From the NCBI GenBank assembly GCA_024449915.1, contig JAMZAV010003189.1:117031-181030 (forward strand): DNA of 64,000 nt, given 5' to 3'. Positions 54,079-64,000 of the stretch are shown here, piece after piece. The translations under genes and the position numbers were made by a program. Numbering within the stretch: position 1 is the first letter of the stretch; every line of letters begins with the position of its first letter. This DNA is from Sweltsa coloradensis (taxonomy: Eukaryota > Arthropoda > Insecta > Plecoptera > Chloroperlidae). The notes beneath the pieces were generated by a model. That model saw nothing but the letters and a program-made list of their open reading frames with translations, was not told the origin of the DNA and searched no databases.

Positions 54079-54853
54079 ACTAGGAAAACGCTTAAGTCCC
54101 GCCGCGTTGTTGGATGAGCGTAATTGGTGCATTGAGCTCCGCATGTGTTACGCGGATTTTCTGTTGTTCTGTGAAAAAATCATAACTAAGTCGAAGATTT
54201 TTTTTTAATTAAATTAAATAAAATAAAAAAAATAACTTAATTTTTTTAATTAATCGTAATTTTTAAAAAAGAAAAAAATCGTAAAATTGCAATTTTCATA
54301 AGAAATAAATATTCGATTGCGCTCAAATTTAACACGAATATATAAATTCATGAAATTAAGGTTCTGTGAAAAAATAATTACAATAGGATAAAGCATGTAG
54401 GTGTAATAAGTCAAAGAATTGTTTTAAAAAAGAAAAAAACCCGTAAAATTTCGATTTTCATGAGAAATAATTTTTCGATTACGCTCAAATTTCGCACGAA
54501 TATCTTAATTCATGAAATTAAGGTTCTGTGAAAAAATCATCACAATCGGATAAAGCATGTAGGTGTTATAAGTCGAAGAAAGTTTTTAAAAATCGAAAAA
54601 AATCGTAAAATTGCGTTTTTTATGAGAAAAAATTTCCCGATTGCGCTCAAAAACGTGGCAGTTTTAAGTTCAGAGATTTCGAAGGCCTCCATGAAATTTC
54701 ATCGCAATCGGAGTATCGGTTTAGCCGGAATCGTGTTAACAAACACACAAAAATACAGAAAGAAAGAAAAAAAAAAAACATTCCGGATTTTTTTCTCCAG
54801 TGTAGTGAAATGGAATCTTCGCTTCGCTCACTACGCTCGCTACGCTCATCCAA
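54079..54853 (+). mobile_element. Family A element, copy A5 (full length)
   Basis: It starts ACTAGGAAAACGCTTAAGTC, CCGCCGCGTTGTTGGATGAG and CGTAATTGGTGCATTGAG. Three internal blocks with GAGAAATAATTTTTCGATT and GGTTCTGTGAAAAAATCAT follow. Then AAGTTCAGAGATTTCGAAGG, a purine tract (54757-54780) and CATTCCGGATTTTTTTCTCC, followed by CTTCGCTTCGCTCACTACGC. It ends GCTCATCCAA. At 775 bp it serves as the family reference. Confidence 0.9.
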
Positions 54854-55034
54854 CCAATCTTTCCTGGCGATGTCAATCAGGTCATCCACCTTCATAAAGT
54901 AAATAAATATTAGTTGACTTCTAGTGCACATAAACCACATACCGCAAGTAAACCCCTCCCCCTTCTTATAAAACCCACAAGATCCAACCTACACGAGTAA
55001 ATGAATCTTTACCTTAGTTTTAAATTGCCCGCCC

Positions 55035-55265
55035 GTCTAGATAAATCAGCCGCTCTAATTCATGGGGTGTCCACCCCAGACGCAACCCTAGCTCTAAGGG
55101 TGTTACTCTAGGATGGATGGCGTTCTTTATGGGGTAGACTTTGCGTGTGCCTGCCTGCCTTGGCTCGCGTGAATTATTTCAGGCTTACATGGGAAGTTGG
55201 ACGGTAATTCTATACTTGCGATTTTTGCGTTTTTTGTTATCAGATCTCTTAAATAAAATGGCGAC
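55035..55265 (+). repeat. Dispersed repeat family G, copy 1
   Basis: GTGTCCACCCCAGACGC, TCTAAGGGTGTTACTCTAGG and ATGGATGGCGTTCTTTATGG are shared with 56923-57095, in the same orientation. It ends near CTCTTAAATAAAATGG. Confidence 0.75.
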
Positions 55266-55394
55266 ATAATATGACGCCACAAGTTGATTTCTTCTTTAAT
55301 TACCTACTTATTTATATTTTGTTAATATTTATTAATATTTTGCTTTCACTTTTTATTTTAATGAACATATTATTAAACATATTATGCTTCTATA

Positions 55395-56214
55395 ACTAGG
55401 GAAACGCCAAAGTCGTTGTTAGACGAGTGAGTGAGTCATGTGTTAAGTACCCGGTATAACATTCCTTTTCTTCCCCATATAACCTTAGGCCCTCTAGCCT
55501 ATCATAGGCTAGAGTGGAGCATTATGGCCTTACAGTTGATGCGCCCTTATACCAACTACACTTAAAACCCCTATTATTTATACCAATATAATTATCAATT
55601 TTAAATGCAAAAAAAATCTAGTTGGCTAAGGCGCCATTATACCCAAAATGTGGGAGACCTGGGTTCAAACCCCCGGTCGGATTTTTTTTTTCTGGATTGT
55701 ATTTAAAAAATTATAAGACATGTTTTGAAAATCATACAATACTATGGAAAACATAGCCACTAGCCAGTACGAAAAACGAGTAAAGATTGCAAGGTTTACT
55801 CAATGTCCCAGCAGAATTTAGGGGAGCCTTGGTCGTTCCACCATATTCGATATACCTTGATCACTGCTATGCATGTAATCACGGCCTACCAAAAATTATT
55901 TGATAAAAATGACTTCTTCAAGAAAAAGCATTGTTAATAAAATGAAACCTTCACATTTCAAGCATATTTTTCAATTTATTATTTCTTGTGGGTTTAAATC
56001 GAAATGGATTGCACTCATTTTGTTAGCAGTTCTAAGTTACCTGGTCGCGGATGTCTGATTAAAATTTCAGCTCGATCTATTTGGCCGTTTGGCCGTATGA
56101 TTCCGGATAAACAGACAAACAGACAAACAGATAAACAGACAAACAGAATTAATCACGACAAGGCCCGATCGAGTAGCGTTATAAAATCCACATTCGCTTC
56201 GCCCACTCGTCTAA
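55395..56214 (+). mobile_element. Family C element with nested insertions
   Basis: It starts ACTAGGGAAACGCCAAAGTC, GTTGTTAGACGAGTGAGTGA. It ends CATTCGCTTCGCCCACTCGT and CTAA after a (CAAACAGA)n tract (56112-56148). Between the ends are a family D fragment (about 55490-55555) and a tRNA-like unit (55612-55710). GATTGCACTC, AGTTCTAAGTT and AAAATTTCAGCTCGATC parallel the 3' part of families A and B at similar distance from the end. Confidence 0.75.
55612..55712 (+). mobile_element. tRNA-like SINE (S2-related) inside family C
   Basis: TCTAGTTGGCTAAGGCGCCA (A-box region), AATGTGGGAGACCTGGGTTC, AAACCCCCGGTCGG (B box degraded) and a T run with CTGGATTGTATTTAAA tail. Confidence 0.6.
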
Positions 56215-56299
56215 TTAATTAAATTCATTCATTCATATGAATACTTCTTCATAGATTATTCATCATTCATTGTATATATTTTTAAAATTATTTTTTAAA
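56215..56299. other. Short AT-rich spacer
   Basis: (ATTC)n-like run at 56224-56240. Nothing else. Confidence 0.4.
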
Positions 56300-56440
56300 T
56301 AAGGAAGGCCTAGACTAAGGTGGGAGGAGGTTATATCAATGGATGTGAAGCTTGGGAAAGGGTAAACCAGGAAAATGGTTGGATGAAAGAAAAATATGAC
56401 ACTAACTGGTGGAGGTCCCCTAGAAAAAGAAAATGAAGAG
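56300..56440 (+). pseudogene. 3' end of a non-LTR retrotransposon ORF, second copy
   Basis: GAAGGCCTAGACTAAGGTGG translates to RPRLRW-E-VISMD, as in 43510-43560. The end, GGTGGAGGTCCCCTAGAAAA, matches GGTGAAGGTCCCTGAGGAAG. A CCGGGCGGGACTGGCACCTC hairpin motif follows at 56519. Confidence 0.55.
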
Positions 56441-56922
56441 AAATAAAGTGAAGTAGATAAATCAGAAGAGAAAATACAACTATTAAAAATAAAATATAAT
56501 ATTTGTACCAAATAGTAGGGGCGCCGGGCGGGACTGGCACCTCCACCATCTTGTCAACAGTTTTAATTTTAAACTGCACATCACTATTGTATGTGCGATT
56601 ACACACTTAAGCCTGTTTTGAACGCATTTTACAGACACATTAATGGTCCATTATGCCATTCTGTCCGAAGTTATTTATACTGTGTAATCTTGATTTTGAA
56701 ATGAATTGAAATATATTGTATTTTGATGATGCAAAAAAAGAAAAAGGCATGGCTAGGTGGCTTTGAAATTCCAGGGGAGCAAGAATGTGGGGGTCCTTCC
56801 ACCCGACTTATTTTGGAAATATGTTCAGAAATTGATTGATTATTTATTTATAAAGTTCACAACATTTTATTTTTTATTGTTTAATTAATTAATTAAATTT
56901 ATTAAACGCCTTTCTTCTAATA

Positions 56923-57095
56923 AATCGGCCTCTTCGCTCCGGTCTAATTCATCGGGTATCCACCCCAGACGCCACCCCTATCTCTAAGGGTGTTACACTA
57001 GGATGGATGGTGTTCTTTATGGGGAGATCAGAGCGACCTGTGTTTGAAGGTTTCTCAACGTTTTTTGTTAAGCACCCTCTTAAATAAAACGAGAA
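56923..57095 (+). repeat. Dispersed repeat family G, copy 2
   Basis: CGGTCTAATTCATCGGGTAT, CCACCCCAGACGCCACCC and GGATGGATGGTGTTCTTTAT parallel copy 1 at 55035. Confidence 0.75.
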
Positions 57096-57800
57096 GGCTA
57101 CTGGTAATGAAGTAGCCACAAATACAAGATATCGACATAAATCGGGGGCGATATTATGATAGCTGCATCCTACCTACGTTACCACAGGCTCTAGTCTGGC
57201 TAAAAATATTGATTCATTCATTAAATGCATATAATATATTTATTTTTATTTGTTACGCAAAATGTTGTGTTTAAATGCATTGTTGTTGTAATGCTACTAT
57301 TTCAAATATCTACGAAAATGTAGTTTATTGTTGTTTCTGCATCTATGTAATTAGATTTATTTAGTTTTTTTCCTTTGTAAATCATTTTTATAACTGAATA
57401 GGAATAGACGTTAAATAAATAAATAAAAAAAAAAAACGTAGTGCTAGATATTTTACCTAGTTTCCTCCAAGGTCCCCTGCATCCTTCTGTGAATCTAGGT
57501 CTAGATTCCACTTGCCTCTCTAGTTTTCTCTTAAATATCTAAGAGGCAGTGGATATAATCGATTGGTCGAATAATTTAATCAATCATGACAAAACAATAA
57601 TTGAAATGGTTGAAAAAAATGACAGTTTATTTACAGTTGTCATGGAAAGTACATGTCCTTAAATAAAATTTCAGAATGTTAATCAATTGAATATAACAAT
57701 GTTTAAACGTAGTAAGAAAATAATTAGATGATGAAAGTATAAAACAAACATATTTGGCAAAAAAGTGTTAATAGAGTCTTCTAGATACAGCATTTATGTA
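57096..57800. other. AT-rich stretch without recognised gene
   Basis: An AAATAAATAAA run at 57412 and otherwise featureless sequence. Confidence 0.35.
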
Positions 57801-58640
57801 TGCTACAATGTCTCTCACAGGTAAACTCTCAAGGCCAGTTGACTAGGCCTAGGCCAAGGCCTGGCTTACATTCTTCCAATCCTTTTGGCAAATCACAACA
57901 ACCTTCACAATTGTTTTGACTTCCAAGTTTGTGTCCTCGAGACAGGTTCAGTATGTAGTGTTTGCGTACTGCAGGGACCACTGACTTTACACCCTCAGAT
58001 CATCGTTGTCCGCGTACCTGCGCTGTTAGTCTTCTGCATCTTGTTGAACTTTCCAGAACTCAAATCTTCTAGATCCTTCTAGGACCAAATCAAATGTATC
58101 ACGCCATGTTTAAATGCTATTCAATAGGCTTTAATCATCTGCTTATCACTGAGTCACAGTCAAGTGAGCTTAGCTGCAATCAATACTAAAACGATGACTA
58201 AACTCACAAGCCCAAGGTCCCAGTTCTTTCTCGTCTGTATTACTGGAACTCCACGTGTGAAAGTACCTTATCTTCCAGCACCGCTATGTGGCCAGTAAGG
58301 AGCTGACAAGTGCCGTCGTTCTGTTGGTTCTCCGAGGTCACGTGGTAGACGATGATGACTCCACAACGTAGCGGTCTCAGGCAGCAAGGAATTTGTCGTT
58401 GGAGAACACAACTCTGACAATATCACAGAACGGGACAGGACACAGTTCTAGTGAAGCATTCTTGTTGAATTGTTATCTTGAGACTTTTATGCATCTCGAT
58501 GTAGCCTACATTGTATCACTTCATCGACAACCACGCTTGAGTGTACAACATCAATTGAGACGATGGAATGTCTCAACCATGGACAAAGTGAAGAAGACCG
58601 GTCGCCGACAGTGTTAACCCAATATATTGATGGTCAACCA
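57801..58640. other. Start of the low-repeat right end
   Basis: Composition changes to a more even base mix, and the dispersed families A-H disappear from here to the window end. A 74-codon frame at 58393 has no recognisable domain. Confidence 0.4.
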
Positions 58641-58735
58641 TCCGCGTAAGAACGTGAAGAGAATTTTAGAGGAGGTTGGCCATACAACCACCAGATTCAC
58701 ATCTTAGTCACTACAGACTTGCCTAGTACCATAAA
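58600..58735 (+). pseudogene. F-box/LRR paralogue fragment
   Basis: GTGAAGAGAATTTTAGAGGA, GGTTGGCCATACAACCACCA, GATTCACATCTTAGTCACTA and CCTAGTACCATAAAGGC match the minus-strand sequence at 39665-39575 of the F-box/LRR pseudogene (GTGAAGCGAATCTTAGAGGA and so on). The reading frame is not open. Confidence 0.65.
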
Positions 58736-58773
58736 GGCAACTGTTATGAAGGAATAAATACAGAAATGTAGGC

Positions 58774-59013
58774 CTACGAATTTTTGTCCCACGTCACTAG
58801 TAAATTCTTCAATGGTAAGTAAGACCTAATGGTTTTTGCAGTGCGACGGGAAAGATTCTTAAGTTTTAGAATTGGGAGAATATTCGATTTTGTCACGTTA
58901 CAATAGGTTCCCTTAGGTATCATTGAAAAGTTGACTAATTCGTCGTCACAGTTGGCCAACGTCTCCAGGCACTTCATGTTTGGTGCTGTGTTTGCAATGT
59001 TTGCAGTCTTCAC
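58774..59013 (-). pseudogene. LRR-like fragment on the opposite strand
   Basis: A 79-codon minus frame contains MKCLETLANC, ILPILKLKNLS and YLPLKNLLVTWD, which look like LRR cores. At the DNA level CATTGAAGAATTTACTAGTG (near 58815) resembles ATCGAAGAACTAGTGATATG in the pseudogene at 39365. Since 58600-58735 is on the plus strand, the paralogue here has been inverted or rearranged. Confidence 0.4.
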
Positions 59014-60540
59014 CGTGTGAATTGTTTCATCACTGTCAGAATCAACTGTGAAGGTCTTGCACTGGTATTCCTAGAGTGTTAATAGGCCTCAAGTCTTGAT
59101 CAATGTGAAGCTAAGAATCAGGTCAACATTCATAATGTAGGCGATTGTATCGAGCAGTCCAGTATTTTTTTCGCATCATTTCTCCTGTTTCAACCTTAAC
59201 TTGTCGGGCTTGTTGTGTTTGAGCCACATCGCTGCTTTGCGACGTCGTAGAAGTGCTGGTAATTCCATGTTCTTTATCAGCTCTTAAGATTGCTTTACCA
59301 GACAGATTACCTCAATCTTGGCCTAGTTTCAGGAGTTACCAACCAGCCTTGGTTCTGTTTCTTGGATTATTGGCTACGAAATTCTTCTTCGTTTCACTCT
59401 TCCTTCAAGAATCTCGTAAATCTTGTATGGGAAGGTTTTCACCCAGATCCTGAACTCTAAAGTAACGTAGTTTACTCCTGCAGAGATTGATCTACACGTC
59501 GAAGATCAATTTACAGCTGAGGTAGTTTTCTCCTTGTCACGATCGCCGTTTCTCTAACCAATCTTTAAATTATCCACTACCTCTAAGTTCTGATTGCAGC
59601 TTAGCTACGCCGTTGTTTCTACAATTTTCGTCTAGCTCAGCAATGAATATTTGTCTTTTTAATCCAGGTTGGGTTGTGGATACTGAGATTCAACATATTT
59701 AAACAAATTTGACTAAATTGAGGCCTTCATGATGAAACTACTATTCTTTTGTCTTCAAGCTAACCCCTACTCTTAGTGTCTATTAAAGCAACATAGGCCT
59801 ACAACATGAACTCCTCCCAAGACGCCATTTTGTGAAATAGGCTGCACGAAATTATTGCAAGTCCCACATTGGAAGAATTTTTGACTGGACAGATAAAGCA
59901 ACAAGTTTGCTCTGTTGGTGTTGTAGACGTCAGCTCAAATACGGCTACACGATATTAAAGTCTTGATTGTCTTGTTTTAAACTTCGGGTTTACTTCATAC
60001 TCAAAATGCGCTGATTCCAGCCAAACCTTGACATAAATAACCAAAGACAACCAACGAATAAACCAGAGAAAATCGGTCTGCACTCTGCAGTGAATGCCTA
60101 CAATCAATTCTTTCAACAAAAACGAACATCATCTGATTGTAGTCAAGATTTCATGGTATGAAACAGATCGTAGGAACCAAGGATACTATTATACACTTCG
60201 TTCTGTAGTCGATCTACTTGCGATAGTTTGGACTCTGGTTGCTGCCGCGTCATCTGTTCGTCAGCTATGTGTGTCGGTATAGCAGGGTAGGAACTAAGTG
60301 TAAGATCCAAATAGAAGAATTATGGATTTCATATCTTGAACAACATTAACGTAATAAATACCACAACACAAGAATCCAAACTTGTATTTCTGTTTTGCTT
60401 GCTACAGCATCATCTTGTTACCAATCCGCACGTTTTTACTCACCACCTCTTAGCGTTATCAATTGCATATGATTTTAGAAAAAAAACAATCACCAAAAAA
60501 TGTCCTCAATTAATAATTCCATCTGTTAAGTCTTCTTAGT
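59014..60540. other. Unassigned right-end sequence
   Basis: No complete frame, known repeat or RNA gene was recognised. Frames of 60-67 codons show no domain. AGGCCT words occur at 59093 and 59797. Confidence 0.35.
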
Positions 60541-60544
60541 GACA

Positions 60545-60680
60545 AGTGTTCCTAAGCCACGCCTCCTTGGAGTGCTAGAGTTCCTAAGCCACGCCTCCTT
60601 GGAGAGCTAGAGTTACTAAGCCACGCCTCCTTGGAGTGCCAGAGTTCCTTAGCCACGCCTTCTTATAGCTTCTTAAGCCA
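60545..60680 (+). repeat. 39-bp tandem repeat with CCACGCCTCC
   Basis: GTTCCTAAGCCACGCCTCCT followed by TGGAG(T/A)G(C/A)(T/C)AGA is repeated at about 60548, 60587, 60626 and, degraded, 60646-60680. CCACGCC is a GC/CACC-box-like word. Confidence 0.9.
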
Positions 60681-61130
60681 CTTTTCAAGCTTCTCCAAAT
60701 CACTGTCGAATACAGTTAGTTACGATAACAATGTTCGACTGCTGCTGACTCTAAGTTTGTAAATGCGCGTTCCCAGATTAAAGGATTGCACTCCTTCTCT
60801 CTGACAGCGCACGCATTGTGGCTCACGTAAGAAAGAAGTTGACATTAAGACAAACGAGATAAACTTAGGAAATTCATATCTCTCCATAGGCAACAACAAG
60901 GTCAAATACAACGTTTGCAAATTTTTTGTGTTACCTTTTTAACTTAACACTGGGATAGTTCCGTGTTTTTCAACATAATTGATAATCTTATAATTTGTCA
61001 ATGTCGTGGTATTTTATCAATTCGGCGAAGATGTTATGGCAAGTCTATAGCCTACAGTGTATTTAGTTAGTCTTTTAAGAAACAATGATAACTCTAATTT
61101 GGAGTGTCGGTGTTGGGGTTAGAGAGCATT
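60681..61130. other. Stretch without recognised feature
   Basis: No gene or repeat was recognised. Confidence 0.35.
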
Positions 61131-61139
61131 ATTTAAGAG

Positions 61140-61245
61140 ATGCGCGAAGGTAGATATGATTCGTCTCTGCTTTATGGACCTGTCAGTTGAAGAGGCCATT
61201 CTGCTCATCTCTGAGTATCTGCCCACGATCCGGGTTTGCAATGCT
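61140..61245 (+). pseudogene. LRR fragment of F-box/LRR paralogue, part 1
   Basis: CGTCTCTGCTTTATGGACCT, GAGGCCATTCTGCTCATCTC and TGAGTATCTGCCCA match minus-strand 34725-34660 (RFMEQTVIEDILLIPEYLP). Here the frame reads RLCFMDLSVEEAILLISEYLP and soon reaches a stop. Homology breaks off near 61240. Confidence 0.65.
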
Positions 61246-61944
61246 GCCTTGGGCGTGCGATTATATAGAACACACAGGTTGGAAAGTGACCATACAAAAC
61301 GAACCACATGGCGAGGTTTGTGGTCTTGAACAACAGAACGTTGACACCAAACCGCTCGAATCTTATGTTGAAGAATTTCACAAGTGGCAAATACGGATGA
61401 GATGCGTTAATCGTATACAAGCCAATGTGAAATACCAGTCTTGTCTGGGGGCAGCACAAACAAACAGATCTAGAGGGAAACTGGATGCGACATCCAACCG
61501 AAAGTCAAATTTATCCTTCATGTAGAAATTCTTGATCAGAGTAGGGTCATCAATAACATCGATCATGGTGTTTTTGTACGGTGCTTAAGACCCAAAGCCA
61601 AACCACAAAAGTAGAAGTGCGTCCAGAGTATAAGAACTTACTATAACCCACAATGATGTGTGTTCCGACTCGAATGCTACATGATATCCAATCAACACAC
61701 AACTGAGGTATGATACATCCACTAATATCATGTACGCAACAGGAGATTGCAAGAAGGTTGACTTGAGGAACGATCTGCTTTTATTGCTAGCTGAGACTGG
61801 TGTCAGATTTGCTTCTGCAGTCTCACGGCTGTTGACCATGAGCTCTTCTGACTCTTTGCCTTTGAATCTTGCTGCGATGTTGGGATAGTCGTCGAGAGTC
61901 TAAATAACTGTCCTGACTTTATGACCAGGAGGAGTACATTTGTA
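61246..61944. other. Sequence separating the two LRR fragments
   Basis: About 700 bp with no counterpart in the 34.4-35.2 kb pseudogene. The 112-codon frame (61187-61525) begins in the LRR fragment's other frame and is not supported. Confidence 0.4.
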
Positions 61945-61992
61945 GAAGCTACAATGGAACTTGATAATCATCCAGTATGATGACTTACAGTG
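61945..61992 (+). pseudogene. LRR fragment of F-box/LRR paralogue, part 2
   Basis: GAACTTGATAATCATCCAGT followed by ATGATGACTTACAGTG matches minus-strand 34655-34622 (KNLIIIQDNDLQW), the direct continuation of part 1. The two parts are 700 bp apart here but adjacent there. Confidence 0.6.
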
Positions 61993-64000
61993 CCTGTTTC
62001 TAAAATATGTATTTTGTCCCATACCTTATTGTATCACTCTCTGAATCAATGTTTGCGAGGTAATCCCTACAAGATTTCTGCTGTGAGATCAATCTGTGAA
62101 TGTCCATTGAATTTGAAGTAGTTATACTGTGCATTCTTTAACATATATTACAGTTTTCGTTTCAATTTGGTTGTTTGATGACTATTACTGTATGGTTGTG
62201 GATGGTCGGCTGTGTGGATAGTATCAAAGTGTTCTTCCTCGTACCCATGTCTAGTTTTATTGTTTGGCATGAATAAAATCGTTTATTTTCCATCCATTGG
62301 TTCGTGAAATGTCTAGTTTATTGTCTTGGAAACAACAAGCGAAGGACATAACTATTGGAGACAATCGAAGGGGAAAACTGCATGGTGAATAGCTAATGTA
62401 CATATCCCCACCTGTACAGTATTAAAGATTTGGACGAATGGAAAATAACTTTTATGAAGAGATTAGTGGAGAAAGTTGTGTTATCACCTTCCTCGCCTAG
62501 CATCTGCCTCACGAGTCAACCAAACAATATGTGAGAGACGTCGATAACAGGCAGTTTAGATACATTATACGTTGGTTCCTTCCGGAAAACGTCACCGGTG
62601 AACAGACAGTGGATAACGCGATTAAAGTTCTCATGGAACCATGGACAGATTCGTGATCTCACTCGGTGTGGACTTTATAGAGGGCGTGTTTGATTTTACG
62701 GTTAGAATAATCTGCAATAAAACATAATATGTTCGAAAGACGAGACTCACTTCGATACGTCTCCGTAGCCGTCGTAGAGATGAGGACATATTGTAAAACT
62801 TTTGCATAGTCCTGGTTGACGTCAAGTTAGCAACAGAAGATCCCAAGTTAGTGCACTGAAACTTGCAAACTTGTTGCATCTAGCCAGCAACGTTTACACT
62901 GATAACATGAATCACTCGCATTATGACATTCAACCTCATTTAAGATTCGGACATAATCTTACAACTTGCTATGGACATCAGCTTCGGGTGTTGATTGGAA
63001 AATTTTGGTGTTAATTCTATTAAGGAAGCGTAACGACCAAAAGTTTCTAACAATCGCAACAACAATCGGACTTTGCTTATAATGCAGCTTTCATCATAAA
63101 GTAAGCTATATTTTGTGCTAAGCTCTCTTATTTTATGGCTAGATGATAAGAGCTAAGGAAATAGTACCATTGAGGAATTTTTCTTTGAGGGCAAGATTGA
63201 AGAATTGTCATAATTCCCTCATAAAAATACGATCAGCAATGTCAAGTCAACCTCATGAACACATTTGATTTCACAATCTCGCACAATTGAGATATTATAT
63301 TAGCATGATGGCAGAGCGTTGGACAGACTGAACCAAGGATGAGGCCTAGATATTGAAACCCCTCTACAGAATTCGACTGTTACGCAGAAGATCAGCTAAG
63401 AATCAGTCTGGATTCTCCAAGGAAGTTAGCGTTGATCTCGCTCTTACAGTAAATGTAGGCCTAAATGTTGGTATTTTGTGATTTCTCTACGATAACCTTC
63501 TGCCATGACATCTGACAGCTGACTAATGTTGATGGATTCAGTAGCCTACATAAGTAGTTTTGTTCATTCCTTCTTGGTAGTAGAACGAACTTGTTTTGAT
63601 GAACAATATATAGAAGAGGAAGACAATTATATCAAACTTACCAGAACTACCGACTTAAGAAAGAGGTCAATATGTCCACCGGTGCAAGTGCTTTAAATGA
63701 ATTGGACGTATGAACTAGAAAGCAAATGAAAATATTGTTGGAGAAAGTCATAAGGTCCACTATTGAAAACCATCGGCCGAAACGTGATCATTTGAGTGGA
63801 GACTTCGCAGGACTTTGACGTATAAGAAGAATATATTATACTACCTGTTTATTTAGGTTTTGACGACGTCATTACACGTGGATGAAGTTGAAGATTGATA
63901 TGAAATATACTGGATAACTACTCTTGTTGTTCAGTTTCCCTCAGGACACCAAGTACTAGGACGTTCCCAAGATATCGTTATATTCTTCGAGGTTCATCGT
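61993..64000. other. Unassigned sequence to window end
   Basis: No dispersed family, RNA gene or convincing frame was recognised. Frames stay below 85 codons. AGGCCT words occur at 63342 and 63459. Confidence 0.35.

Overview
The window looks like intergenic, repeat-dominated nuclear DNA of an invertebrate animal. It is AT-rich, has no operon-like gene packing, no ribosome-binding-site logic and no long intact ORF. It is filled with tRNA-headed SINEs, a 5S-headed SINE, non-LTR retrotransposon remnants, piggyBac-like MITEs, foldback palindromes, a satellite and many microsatellites. A short interstitial TTAGG tract (42467-42489) and the style of the repeats are compatible with an arthropod, but this is weak evidence. 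I see no intact protein-coding gene. The only host-gene-like material is a decayed F-box/leucine-rich-repeat (LRR) family.

Layout. 1-1168: repeat fragments and a foldback element. 1156-4085: 13 head-to-tail copies of a 224-bp satellite monomer, each carrying one CRE-type palindrome. 4184-4836: piggyBac-like MITE (other copies at 17138 and 44267). 5442-6600: family A element, foldback with a hammerhead-like hairpin, tRNA-like sequence. 7858-12351: nested cluster of family B elements in both orientations. 12430-26413: SINEs, retrotransposon 3' ends, dispersed families and a 640-bp palindrome. 26419-33130: family B and A elements, internal 180-bp tandem repeats, two SINEs, family E. 33922-40026: F-box/LRR pseudogene on the minus strand, interrupted by a 4.1-kb foldback element (35166-39248) whose long arms are built of 145-bp subrepeats. 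41127-41465: tetranucleotide array. 43375-48640: retrotransposon 3' end, MITE, family A, 5S-headed SINE, tRNA SINEs. 49870-53461: broken non-LTR retrotransposon with endonuclease and reverse transcriptase remnants. 54079-56214: family A and family C elements. 57800-64000: less repetitive sequence holding scattered, reshuffled F-box/LRR fragments and a 39-bp tandem repeat.

The most interesting signal is a structural rule shared by three sequence-divergent element families (A, B, C). Each starts with ACTAGG(A/G)AAACGC, followed by a family-specific word. Each ends with a GCTTCGC-rich block and the reverse complement of that same word, after an oligo-A/(CAAA)n or (CAGA)n tract. The words differ between families but stay complementary within each, which suggests that end pairing, not sequence, is conserved. 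Second is the recent foldback insertion that splits the F-box/LRR pseudogene. Third are several hairpins with a hammerhead-ribozyme-like core (CTGATGA or TTGAAGA, stem, GAAAC). None of these could be searched against databases here, so novelty is not established.
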